Of a stretch of DNA of 12,413 nt, positions 1-8,118 are shown piece after piece. Location of the stretch: contig NW_003148307.1 of NCBI RefSeq assembly GCF_000003605.2, forward strand, positions 10,772 through 23,184, in the 5' to 3' direction. Source of the DNA: Saccoglossus kowalevskii (lineage: Eukaryota > Hemichordata > Enteropneusta > Harrimaniidae). The translations under genes and the position numbers were made by a program. Position 1 is the first letter of the stretch, and the number at the start of each line of letters is the position of its first letter. The notes under the pieces are model-generated. The model was not told the DNA's origin. It searched no databases and was given only the letters and a program-made list of their open reading frames with translations.

Positions 1-103
1 TCTTTATGTCAAGTGCTTAGTGACCACCTCTTTATGCCAAGTGCTTAGTGACCACCTCTTTATGTCAAGTGCTTAGTGACCACCTCTTCATGCCAAGTGC
101 TTA
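1..103. repeat. 28-bp minisatellite, truncated by window edge
   Basis: Three complete 28-bp units start at 1, 29 and 57, and a partial fourth unit starts at 85 and ends near 103. The unit reads TCTTTATGYCAAGTGCTTAG followed by TGACCACC. Units differ almost only at one C/T position (GTC versus GCC, alternating), and the last unit also has TTCATG for TTTATG. The array runs off the left edge, so its true length is unknown. The near identity points to recent amplification. Confidence 0.95.
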
Positions 104-824
104 AATTGGAAGAAAATTGGAAGAAAAAATATTACCAAATTTATGTTGCAGGCATATTAATTGGGTTATGAGTAAACAATGCATTGCATTGTTAAATTTG
201 AATATTTTTACGACTGGAACATTTTTAATGATAGCTGTTTGAGGGCGCTGTGTCAAAGTTTGAATCATTGGAATATCTGGCCTTTCTTCATATTTTTTTA
301 GTTAATTTACAACCTTGTTACAAATATATATGAACAAAACATGTCTTTTTCATGAGCTTTTATTTCATCAAATTATTTTAAAAGTCTTTTCGTCAATGTA
401 ATGTGATTTGAATTTGACATCTATTCCACTATAATGTCAAATACCAAAAGATTGGGGGTTAAACTTGACTGTTAATTTAACCCCCACTTCTACCCTCTTG
501 TAATACCCCATCCAAACACCAACAGCCCTACCAATAGAAAACAAAGGAGGAGCAAAAATTTGGGCGGGTCTAACAAGCTTGACTGAATTTGCTATATTAG
601 AATCGCATGGCCAATAGAAGTGCATTTAAATCAAAAATAATTTTAGTTGTGTATAAAATGGTACTTACTTACTAAATCGTACCATTTGAGTACCTGTCTG
701 TAGCGCATGTGCTACAAATAGAGAAAATATGGTATATGATGTTTATAATATTAAACAAAACCTGTCTAGTAAATTTATTCAGTATATAGGAATTAATAAT
801 GTCTTCAATCATCCAACTTCACAG
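104..824. other. Non-coding stretch, probably intron upstream of the first visible exon
   Basis: I see no convincing coding sequence here. Two short hairpins are present. One pairs GGGGGTTAAA (454-463) with TTTAACCCCC (476-485) across a 12-nt loop. The other pairs AAATGGTAC (656-664) with GTACCATTT (679-687) across 14 nt. A TATAAA string occurs at 652-657, but nothing downstream looks like a first exon with a signal peptide, so I do not call a promoter. The frame of the 825 exon is open from 690, with an ATG at 729, and a second in-frame acceptor lies at 782. The exon could therefore begin at 783 instead of 825. Confidence 0.5.
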
Positions 825-870
825 AGTGGTGAACTGCTGTGTACTGGTGAATCTACATCCCGAAACACAG
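825..870 (+). CDS. Internal exon: extracellular juxtamembrane segment of a membrane protein (partial gene)
   Basis: This is a candidate 46-nt exon with an acceptor ...CTTCACAG at 824 and a near-perfect donor CACAG|GTAAGT at 870/871. It reads SGELLCTGESTSRNT plus one nucleotide of a split Gly codon, which joins in phase 1 to the transmembrane exon at 2069. The encoded stretch is small, polar and Ser/Thr-rich with one Cys, as expected for a stalk before a membrane span. An alternative in-frame acceptor (TTTATTCAG, ending 782) would lengthen the exon by 42 nt. The exon has no domain of its own, so the call rests on splice-site quality and phase match. The rest of the ectodomain must lie left of the window. 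Confidence 0.5.
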
Positions 871-2068
871 GTAAGTGACAACACAGTTTTACTAACTGCA
901 CACATGAGATTACAATTCTTAAATTAGTGCAAATAGTGCAATTATTATTTTGTACATTTATTAAATAATGTGTTTTGCCCTCATGCAAGTGTATGCTTTG
1001 AACATGTCATGGATTATTGGATTTAGTGGTTTGAAAAGTTATTTATGATCCATTTTTCATAATCTAAGCGAGAATAATTGTGGTTGTGATTTAATGTAAA
1101 CACTTATAACCAGAAGATAATTATAGAACAACACAAATTTATCAATCAATTGGTCCAACTGTCATATACAGAAATTTATTGCTTTTAATCATTTCATCAA
1201 TGTAATGTTATTACCTGTTATGCATCATACATACATGTGGGTTCATTTAACAGAAATGTGTTATATTGCGTTTTATTTAGGTTTGATTGCCCCCCAGTGT
1301 AGTGTGCCGTTTTTGTTTGTGTGCAGATCATTTGTAAACTTTGCATCTTCTAAAATCGTAGCCATGATTTTGGAAAAGATTATAGAATATAAATACATGT
1401 ATGAATCATTTGATGAAAAAAATATTTGTGGATAATGAACAGTCTGAATGTTGTCATTGAAAACTTGTGCAAGAGTGATCTTACAATGCAGCTATTTACA
1501 GAATTTTTTTTTCGGTATAAATAATACAATTATGGCCTTCATCAATATACAGATTTGTAGACCCTGATAGAGCTCTGTGTGCGTGTGTTCGTAAATGTTT
1601 GTATATGTTTCACTGAGATCAAAAATCTGCACGTACCAGATTTGTGGAAACGTGGTATACATGTATGGTCGAGAATAATGGACAGACCTGATCAATTTGG
1701 GGTTGAAATGTGTGCATATTAATTAACTAATTTGCATAACTTTCTGACATAACTAATCAACAAATTCAAATAAACTTGGTACATATTTGAGATGGGATGC
1801 TTTTACATGTTGTGCAGGAGCAGCTATATTTGTTTGAAAAACCGATCCCTAAATTTTTAATTAGTTTTAAATATTCCTTATTGCTTTTTAATATTCCTCC
1901 CATACCTTCAGTTACACAGGATTTGTTTCTCAAATCTTTCATTAATTGATCTTGCCTGCAGAAATCTTATTCTAACTTTGTGTCAAGTGTTAATTTTTGA
2001 AAACTATGCTTTTTGTCATTCTATAATTAATTATTAATAATAACTAATAATTTATTGCATCATTATAG
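871..2068 (+). other. Intron (phase 1) between stalk and transmembrane exons
   Basis: The intron runs from the GTAAGT donor at 871 to the acceptor ...CATTATAG at 2068 and is about 1.2 kb of AT-rich sequence. Open frames at 1205-1435 and (minus) 1492-1695 have no recognisable composition and look like chance. The only structure I see is a diverged repeat around 1569-1800, described separately. Confidence 0.5.
1569..1800. repeat. Dispersed repeat, single-unit copy of the GT-headed family at 8606-9060
   Basis: A GT-rich head (1574-1590) is followed by a segment closely matching the element at 8606-9060 in the same orientation. The shared core is CAGACCTGAT, a GTTGAAAT block, then GTGCATATTAATTA and CTAATTTG (about 1683-1736), matching 8737-8790. 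A further match, AAACTTGGTACATA, lies near 1772-1786 (compare 8858-8868). The right boundary is approximate. No terminal inverted repeat or target duplication is visible. Confidence 0.75.
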
Positions 2069-2205
2069 GATCTGGCAATACTAGTTTGGGAGTTGGTGGC
2101 ATCATTGCTATTGTGGCTGTTATTATTCTTTTGTGTTCGTTGGCTGTTTTTGTCATCTTTGCTTACATGAACCCAACATCAAGACCAGGATTGTTCCTAA
2201 TCTCA
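2069..2205 (+). CDS. Transmembrane exon of a type I membrane protein, possibly PLXDC-like
   Basis: The exon is 137 nt, bounded by acceptor TTATAG|GA and donor ATCTCA|GTAAGT, and enters in phase 1 (split Gly codon) and leaves in phase 0. It encodes a short extracellular stretch SGNTSLG with an N-glycosylation sequon (NTS). About 23 strongly hydrophobic residues follow, beginning GGIIAIVAVII and ending FVIFAY, and form one membrane helix. The segment just inside the membrane is MNPTSRPGLFLIS. Polar sequon before and Arg after the span suggest N-terminus outside. From memory, a PTS....F.I segment directly after the helix resembles plexin-domain-containing proteins (PLXDC1/2, TEM7 family), but the match is short and no diagnostic ectodomain is in view. 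Another single-pass receptor family remains possible. Confidence 0.85.
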
Positions 2206-2250
2206 GTAAGTTTATTATTATCACAAAACAAGCAGCCTGTCAGCTGAGAT

Positions 2251-2950
2251 AGCCTCGCTGTTAGCAATGCACATGACAATTAAAGAATAGAAGATATCAT
2301 TAGAAAATGAACAAATCTGAGAGAGGTCCACATGTAGTACCTATATGTATAATATATCAAAGCAATTGGACTTGCGGTTTTCAACAAGAAGTAGAAAATA
2401 TCACTTTTTACCAAAAATTACAAAAATATTCACCAAAATTAGAGAATTAAAGATATCATTACAAAATGAACAAATCTGAGAGAGGTCCACATGTAGTACC
2501 TATATATGTAATATCAAAGCAATTGGATTTGCGGTTTTTAGCAAGAAGTTGAAAATATCACTTTTTACCAAAAATTACAAAAATATTCACCAAAATTAGG
2601 GAATTGAAGATATTATTATGAAATGAACAAATAGAGAGGTCCACATGTAGTACCTATATATGTAATATCAAAGCAATTGGACTTGCGGTTTTCAACAAGA
2701 AGTCGAAAATATCACTTTTTACCAAAAATGACAAAAATATTCACCAAAATTAGAGAATTACAGATATCATTACAAAATGAACAAATCTGAGAGAGGTCTA
2801 CCCAAGGTACATATACACCAAGTATCAAAGCATTCAGGCTTGTAGTTTTCAAGAAGAAGTCGAAAAAGTAAAACATTGACACGGACGACGGACGACGACG
2901 GACAATCACTCATATGATAAGCTCCGCTCGACAAAGTCGACAGCGGAGCT
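2251..2950. mobile_element. Non-autonomous element with ~157-bp tandem array and terminal stem-loop
   Basis: Four head-to-tail copies of a unit are marked by GAGAGGTCCA or GAGAGGTCTA at 2321, 2480, 2634 and 2791, giving periods of 159, 154 and 157 bp. Shared landmarks are GATATCATTA, GAACAAATCTGAGAGAGG, CACATGTAGTACCTATAT, TCAAAGCAATTGG and AAAATATCACTTTTTACC. The last unit is the most diverged and runs into a GACGGACGACG-type tract (about 2880-2902). A stem-loop follows, AGCTCCGCTCGAC (2920-2932) with GTCGACAGCGGAGCT (2936-2950), and then AAAAA. The left border is approximate: AGCCTCGCTGTT at 2251 vaguely echoes the stem. No coding capacity is visible. The architecture resembles bivalve pearl elements and Helentron-associated elements; that assignment is inference. 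Confidence 0.85.
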
Positions 2951-3175
2951 AAAAAGCTTAACATCAATCTGTGCATGTTAATCATCTTATTTGTATCACA
3001 ACCTGTTTCAGTATGTGTTTTGTATATCTTTGCACAGTTTTCTCTTCAAGTATGCTTTCTATTCGTGTAGATAGATATCTGTTCAACTAGTTTATTCTAT
3101 ACCATAATAGTTTGATCATATGGAGAGTTTATACATGAATATTGTGTGTGTAGCTGATTACTTGTTTCATATTAA

Positions 3176-3321
3176 AGCAGGGGAGTCGGCAACTGCACAT
3201 GCGTCAGTTGGTCATAGCGTGTCATTGTTTACAAACAAGCGTCTACCCATAAGCCTTTGCATTTTTAGCGTGTGTTGTTATCGTCGCTTGGGACTCAATT
3301 CCCCCATGTGACCCAGCCGCT
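3176..3321. mobile_element. Small TTAA-flanked element, possible piggyBac-type MITE
   Basis: A CpG-richer 146-bp insert is flanked by TTAA on both sides (3172-3175 and 3322-3325). Its ends read AGCAGGGGAGTCGGC on the left and, inverted, AGCGGCTGGGTCACA on the right, an imperfect inverted repeat. TTAA duplication is the hallmark of piggyBac transposition, but the inverted repeat is weak and TTAA is common in this AT-rich DNA. A sequence starting CATATTAAAGCGGAGGGG at 9525 resembles the left end. There is no transposase. Confidence 0.45.
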
Positions 3322-3328
3322 TTAATCT

Positions 3329-3368
3329 GTATGCAAATTAGTGAATTAGTATTCACTAATTTGCATAC
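3329..3368. repeat. Perfect 18-bp stem palindrome with two octamer motifs
   Basis: GTATGCAAATTAGTGAAT (3329-3346) is the exact reverse complement of ATTCACTAATTTGCATAC (3351-3368), separated by a 4-nt loop TAGT. Each arm holds the POU-factor octamer ATGCAAAT or its inverse. It lies three bases right of the TTAA flank of the element at 3176-3321, deep in an intron. It may be a compact MITE end, a folded-back remnant or a regulatory site. Confidence 0.95.
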
Positions 3369-3728
3369 TATTTTCAGCTTGCATAGTTTTGTATGCCAGC
3401 AACAGTTTTTGTTGTTGTTTAGATGGATTGGTGTATAAATATTTTGTAATCACTCTATACAGCAGCATGAACTTAGCTAAATAAACAGTTGTATGTTGGT
3501 TGCGCAGTAAAAATCAGAGAACATTGAATTCACTTCACACAGAAGCACTTTAGAGCATCTCTGGTCTCATACAATGTACCATTGACAATGAAACTTTTTC
3601 TTATTTCTTCTCTGCATGTTCTTCTTTACTTTTCACATTGTATTTCTGACTTGTTAAATTATATATAAAAAAGTAATAGCTCTTTTAAATTGTGTTTCTT
3701 TGGATGTCTAGTTGGTACATAATTTAAG

Positions 3729-4151
3729 TTAGTCCGAAAACGGGGACTATTAATTTGGGTTCGTACGTCCGTCCGTCAGTACGTACGTCCGGAGGTATAT
3801 CTCGGACACCCATTGACAGATTTCATTTAAACTTTACATGAAGACAATACATAATGTTTTACATATGCGTGTCAAGTTACTTTATGATCCGTTAAAAATG
3901 GGCGACTGACTGCCATTTTGGATGTAAAATTTGCTATTTCTAATACCTAAACGTGTCCGCAGCAGTTTCTCAGAGATGACTGGTCAGATTTGGATCAAAG
4001 TTGGTATGATGATCATGTACATATTGGGTTATAGTTGCATGTCATATTTTTTCTGTGATTCAAACTAATATGGCTGACTTCATCATCATCAAATTGATAT
4101 GTCAGATCACAAAATTTTGAACATCGACTGTGTCATTAACGATAACTTGTT
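3729..4151 (+). mobile_element. GTCCG-rich non-autonomous element, copy 1
   Basis: The left end TTAGTCCGAAAACGGGGACT (3729-3748) is followed by a GTACGTCCGTCCGTC tract (3762-3790). The right end, CAAAATTTT, a CGACTGTGTCATT block and ATAACTTGTT, ends near 4151. Both ends match, in reverse orientation, the ends of the element at 9463-10262. Inside, GCGACTGACTGCCATTTTGG (3902-3921) matches the inverse of GATGGCAGCCAGTCGGCCAT (10058-10076), so this copy carries roughly one to two internal units against four in the other. It has no coding potential. Confidence 0.8.
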
Positions 4152-4304
4152 GAACATTCTTTGGGGGTCTCAACTAAAATTTGTTGGTAGTACATAAGTG
4201 ACATAAATGTTGGAGTTGTTAGTAGACAGCATTGTTTGATTCTCAGCAGTCACAAGTTGTATGCATGACTTAATATTGTGTGTTTTCTATCTATCTTGAT
4301 ACAG

Positions 4305-4445
4305 CTGCGTTACTGTTTCCGTAAAGACACCAGTGCTTCAGCAGCCGATAACTCTGACAAGTACGCAGTTACCATGGACCAAGATTCTCGACCCATTGAT
4401 ACCCCACCTGCACAGCTACCATACCCAGACTCAACAGAAGCTTAG
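4305..4445 (+). CDS. Terminal coding exon: 46-residue cytoplasmic tail of the membrane protein
   Basis: The acceptor CTTGATACAG ends at 4304 and the frame (phase 0) continues from the transmembrane exon to TAG at 4443-4445. The tail opens with LRYCFRKD, a basic juxtamembrane patch with one Cys that could be lipidated. A Ser/Asp-rich middle (ASAADNSDKYAVTMDQDSRP) and a proline-rich end with PPAQLPYPDSTEA follow. Two tyrosines (in KYAVTM and LPYPDS) and several Ser/Thr are plausible phosphorylation or adaptor sites, but no canonical ITAM, NPXY or PPXY motif is present. Composition and GC content stand out clearly from the AT-rich surroundings. The tail is short, as in PLXDC-type proteins, and gives no enzymatic function. 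Confidence 0.9.
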   Translation: MRYCFRKDTSASAADNSDKYAVTMDQDSRPIDTPPAQLPYPDSTEA

Positions 4446-5264
4446 AAGGAAAACCACAGTAAACATGCTATTCCCATGGTGCATCAAATAGCTGGCAAGA
4501 TTATTCAGTTTTTATAAGTTCAATATCAAAAAATTCAGTTATAGATAATTTGAAATTTACAGAATCATAATGCAGTGAATTTTTATTTTTATCGTTTGTG
4601 CTTTCTGCTATCTCATCATTTAGACAATTGAATTGCTAACTATCGATACTATTGTATAAATTAGCTGCCTTTGAACAGTGTTACTACCTGCTATGGATGT
4701 CAAATGATGCACAGACGTCAAATTATTTTGTAACACTCAGTGTCAATTGTGGAGTTTTTCATTGGTTCTCTCTAATTGTGCTACTCCACTGTCATATTTG
4801 GAATATTGCAAAACACTGTAAAAGTATTTATTTTCACTGGTATTTAATTCACTGTTTTCATATTTTGATTTCATTCCCTGCATTTTAAAGTCTTGAATCG
4901 TGCTGTGATGGGTCCTCAGTTGTAATTTCACTTGTTCACAATGCATATTTAGTGAATTCCACTTATCATATAAAAATCCACTGATTAATTAAAGCATTTA
5001 CAGTACCTGATCTGTTTAATTGATATTGAGGTGTTAATCAGTATGAAATATTAGTGCATCTTTGTCATGGGAAGTGTAGCAGCTTTTTTCAATGCATCAC
5101 GAAAAATGGCTCAAGCATCTATGTGTAATATCTGTAGAGAAGCTTATATATGGGCTACACAATGGCAGATATATCATATATACAGATTTTGAAAAACCTC
5201 TATTCTGATAATACCAAAATATGGACTAATTTTTAAGTTTTCTTTTATATACTTTGTAGGCAAT

Positions 5265-5270
5265 AATAAA
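5265..5270 (+). terminator. Candidate poly(A) signal (AATAAA), proximal
   Basis: This is the first canonical AATAAA after the stop codon, about 820 nt downstream, followed after some 10 nt by a T-rich run (5280-5302). It is the most economical end for the gene's transcript, but no transcript evidence is available. Confidence 0.35.
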
Positions 5271-5641
5271 TATGCTCTAGTTTTTTAATTATTTTTTTTT
5301 TCATTCAGGATGATTATCAGATTTAAGTTGGAGAGTTTGATTACTAAGTATTAATGTTTTATTTGTGGGAAAGACAAATATTTCCGAGGATGACTCAAAG
5401 CAAAATATGTGATTTAGCAATAATACATTTACACAGCTATGCGCAGTAATTCCTGTATGAAACTTTTTTAAAAGCAAGATATTGTAAATTTAGAATTTTT
5501 GCCAGGTAATTATTGTCAAAGTATTATATAAGAATGAAAATATGGCCATGTTGTTTTGCATTATATGTATATATATTTGTTGACTTTCACTACTCATGCC
5601 ATAATGCCTTGTGTTTCATAGGCAAACAAAATATTTAAATC

Positions 5642-5647
5642 AATAAA
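5642..5647 (+). terminator. Candidate poly(A) signal (AATAAA), second
   Basis: CAATAAAAAAATTATT lies about 1.2 kb after the stop codon and just upstream of the MITE at 5810. Only a weak GU-rich stretch follows it. Confidence 0.25.
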
Positions 5648-5809
5648 AAAATTATTATACATCTGTCACCAAAAATAATAGAATTCATCCATTGATGAAA
5701 GGCTGTATGGACATGTTCTTAAATGTGTGTTGCGTTTACCACACATTTGAATAATTTCCTTTGTTTACATTGGAAGTGCTATAGCACATGTCCAAATATA
5801 ATCATGTTA

Positions 5810-6216
5810 GGGACGACGTCAAAAGATCGATGTCGGATAAAAAACTTAATTCCTTTAGTTTTTTTCCAAACCCCCCTACCCCCCACTGAAACTTAATTGA
5901 TAAATTTTGGTCATGGCGTCAGACTACATTCACCATTAAATACAAATTGATAATCGGACAGTAGTATTGCATAGCAGTTGGTTGTCGGGTGGGTGTAAAA
6001 AGAGTTTACAAATGCACCTCATTTGACGCACAGATTTACACTCGAACCAAACCATTTTCCTGTTTTTTTCCCCTTTTCGGTTATTTCTGTCCATGATTGG
6101 ATAGAACTACAAAAAATCGTTTTTGTAGGATGGAAACTTTTTGAGGTCAAAACACCCCACTCCCAAACTAAAGGAAATAAGTTTTTTATCCGACATCGAT
6201 CTTTTGACGTCATCCC
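5810..6216. mobile_element. PIF/Harbinger-type MITE (407 bp, 52-bp TIRs, TSD TTA)
   Basis: The left arm 5810-5861 and right arm 6165-6216 are inverted copies matching at about 50 of 52 positions. They start GGGAYGACGTCAAAAGATCG and continue through ATGTCGGATAAAAAACTTA and TTCCTTTAGTTT. The insert is flanked by TTA at 5807-5809 and 6217-6219. A 3-bp TWA target duplication with GGG-starting inverted repeats is typical of the PIF/Harbinger superfamily. The 303-bp interior has no transposase, so the element is non-autonomous. Open frames on both strands at about 6019-6223 are mirror images created by the inverted arm. The right arm contains a perfect TGACGTCA (6205-6212), which the left arm lacks by one base. 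Confidence 0.9.
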
Positions 6217-6499
6217 TTACTGAGTGTAAACATTTCTACCAGCGTTTGCACAGTGCAGAACCTTTATTGTTGCCATTTTGAGCTGTTTTCTCCCATCATT
6301 GTTACAATGTATAATAATAATTTATTACAAGAATACTACAAAGTATACCATACTGCTTTTGTGCTTACTTTGAAGTATTCTCATAATATGAAATCTAGGA
6401 AATTATATTAGTTTTTTTCACTATTTTATAAAATAATTTTGAGTGTCTGTATAAAAGTATATAGAACTGCAAATTGAAACAATTCAATATTGATCAAAA

Positions 6500-6505
6500 A
6501 ATAAA
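6500..6505 (+). terminator. Candidate poly(A) signal with GU-rich downstream element, distal
   Basis: AATAAA at 6500-6505 is followed 15-30 nt later by GATGTGGTTGTCTCT (6520-6534), a good cleavage-factor-type downstream element. Sequence context makes this the strongest of the downstream signals, but it implies a 3' UTR of about 2 kb. Confidence 0.35.
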
Positions 6506-6641
6506 AGTTGATTTACACATGATGTGGTTGTCTCTACCAACTGGCGAGGCTCTTGTGTTCCTACATACAAAAACAAAATTTGATAGATTTGGCTTTCTGG
6601 TATTCTAATATTATTTTTAGCCAAAAATATAAAATGTTTAA

Positions 6642-6870
6642 CCTTTTCACCACCAGTTCCCGCTTTTCATCACAAGTTCACAAAATAGTCCCGTTTATAG
6701 TCTGCACTTTCCTTCAAAAGATTGGTACAATAACCTAATTTTTTGGGTAAAAACTGAAAATTGATTCAGATTTTGTGTCTTGGCTGCAAAATTAGGTTCC
6801 TTTCTAGAAATGCTGAAGAATATAAAAAAGTGCAAAAAAAATTGGGAGAGAAAATCTGGTGGTAGAAAGG
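6642..6870. mobile_element. piggyBac-type MITE (229 bp, TSD TTAA)
   Basis: TTAA at 6638-6641 and 6871-6874 flanks a 229-bp insert. Its ends are CCTTTTCACCACCAG (6642-6656) and, inverted, CCTTTCTACCACCAG (6856-6870), 13 of 15 identical. CC-starting terminal repeats directly inside a TTAA duplication are characteristic of piggyBac. A second inner inverted pair, AACCTAATTTT (about 6731-6741) and AAAATTAGGTT (about 6788-6798), is perfect over 11 bp. It is too short to code for a transposase. A minus-strand open frame at 6695-6949 overlaps it and is not considered a gene. Confidence 0.8.
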
Positions 6871-6874
6871 TTAA

Positions 6875-7750
6875 GTTAAATACTGATATGCTATACTTGT
6901 CACTATTGTTATCCAAATAATTGCTAATGTATAAAATTAAACTATTCAAGAACCTTATATTTTCCTAATACACAGTATATAAACAGTTTGTGTGACTTGT
7001 TTTGCACCACATTTCTTTTACTTTCTTCAATATGTATATAACTTGTTTTGTGATTACCTTAAATGACCAACTCAGTGATTTTTCATTTTTTGTATTTCTT
7101 TTATCTATATATCTTTAATTTTCAGGAATATTAATATATTAGTTACTTAAAGTGACTGAAATCTGATGTACATGTAGCCCTTCACAATAAAGTGAGATTC
7201 CACTGCTAAAATATTATTCAAATGTGCAACCCGAGACAGATAGTGTTTTGTGGAGGGGGCATACCTTTTAAAATTTAGGAGTCTAAATGACACTAGTGAG
7301 TGAATGGTAACTAAATACAAAATTAGTAGAAATGAATAATTAAACCTGATGATGTTACACCATTTGTCTCTTGAACATAACCCTTGACTTTACTACGACA
7401 TCAGAATTTAGTGTTGTTGATTTTACATTGTCTTTCATCATTTTATCTCAGAGATTATTAGGCAAATGCTGTTCATTTTGTTGTGCATGCCATAGAGAAT
7501 ATGTTCAATGTAATAACAGAAAAGCATTGTATACTCAATATAACCTTGATACTAAAATTCATATCATAATTAAGTGCCTGATTGGTAAAATCCCCCCTCA
7601 TCCTGATAGTATATTTTTTTTCCTTTTTTTTACTAGGAAACCATGCTATTACAAGGTTTGGTTCTCATTGAGTCACTTGTAGAATGTTCCATTCTTATTT
7701 GGTCTTGTTACTTGAGTATTAATTTCAACTGGGTATCACTACTGATCTTG
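6875..7750. other. Non-coding AT-rich stretch
   Basis: I see no supported gene. An open frame at 7371-7682 (103 codons, plus strand) is Cys-rich in one patch and ends in a poly-Phe run from a T-tract. It has no recognisable domain, no good splice or start context, and base composition like its surroundings, so I treat it as chance. AATAAA occurs at 7186-7191. Confidence 0.5.
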
Positions 7751-8118
7751 TCTTAAAGGATACCGTCGCCGGGCACCACATGTTTAAATTTCATATAAAT
7801 AAACAATGTATTTTACATGCGGGTGTATACGTCGCTACGAGTCCCATATCAAATAGGACACGACCTGACGACCACCTCCATTTAAGTCACCTAAATTGAA
7901 ATGCTGTAAGCAGAAGTACAATTTTTAAACACTGAGATTTCAGACAAGATTCAAAAACCAAGTATCAACAATTCATTTTTTTTACATTTTTCAATAAGGA
8001 TAATGTATTTTTACTGAATTGTAGGTCATTCATTGCTATGTTGGCAATAATGTTCATTTACTGACAATGGGAACCAACCTTTTTGGTCTGTCAAATTAAA
8101 AAAGTCCTAAAAAATTGC
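7751..8118. other. Non-coding stretch beginning with a TTAAAGG... CpG-rich patch
   Basis: CTTAAAGGATACCGTCGCCG at 7752 starts a CpG-richer patch (to about 7880) inside AT-rich DNA. Together with TTAAAGC starts at 3172 and 9528, this suggests the end of a TTAA-inserting element, but I found no matching inverted end within the window. The rest of the stretch shows no structure. Confidence 0.3.

Larger units (their letters stand above)
2206..4304 (+). other. Intron (phase 0) between transmembrane and cytoplasmic exons
   Basis: The intron is about 2.1 kb, from donor GTAAGT (2206) to acceptor ...TTGATACAG (4304). It carries at least three repeats: a tandem-array element (2251-2950), a TTAA-flanked element (3176-3321) with an adjoining 40-nt palindrome, and a GTCCG-rich element (3729-4151). 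Open frames at 2712-2909 and 2770-2985 (minus) and 3120-3311 (plus) lie within these repeats and are not genes. Confidence 0.8.
4446..6520 (+). other. Probable 3' UTR and downstream region
   Basis: AT-rich sequence without coding signature follows the stop codon. Open frames at 4652-4888 (plus) and 4743-4946 (minus) have no family features and are taken as chance. AUUUA-type motifs occur, for example TATTTATT near 4825. Possible cleavage signals are ATTAAA at 4988 and AATAAA at 5265, 5642 and 6500. If the 6500 signal is used, the UTR would include the Harbinger-type MITE at 5810-6216. Confidence 0.5.

Noticed and set aside
230-260. GAGGGCGCTGTGTC resembling a CTCF core
   Set aside because: Only a partial match to the long CTCF consensus; similar GAGGGCGCTGT strings are common in invertebrate repeats.
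652-731. TATAAA followed by an ATG at 729 in frame with the 825 exon, as a possible alternative promoter and start
   Set aside because: The resulting N-terminus has no signal peptide although the protein has an extracellular stalk, and an acceptor at 782 or 824 explains the exon better.
6019-6223. Overlapping open frames on both strands
   Set aside because: They fall in the right half of the Harbinger-type MITE and have no transposase features.
7371-7682. Longest open frame in the window (103 codons, plus strand)
   Set aside because: No domain, ends in a poly-Phe run from a T-tract, composition matches surrounding non-coding DNA, and there is no splice or start support.
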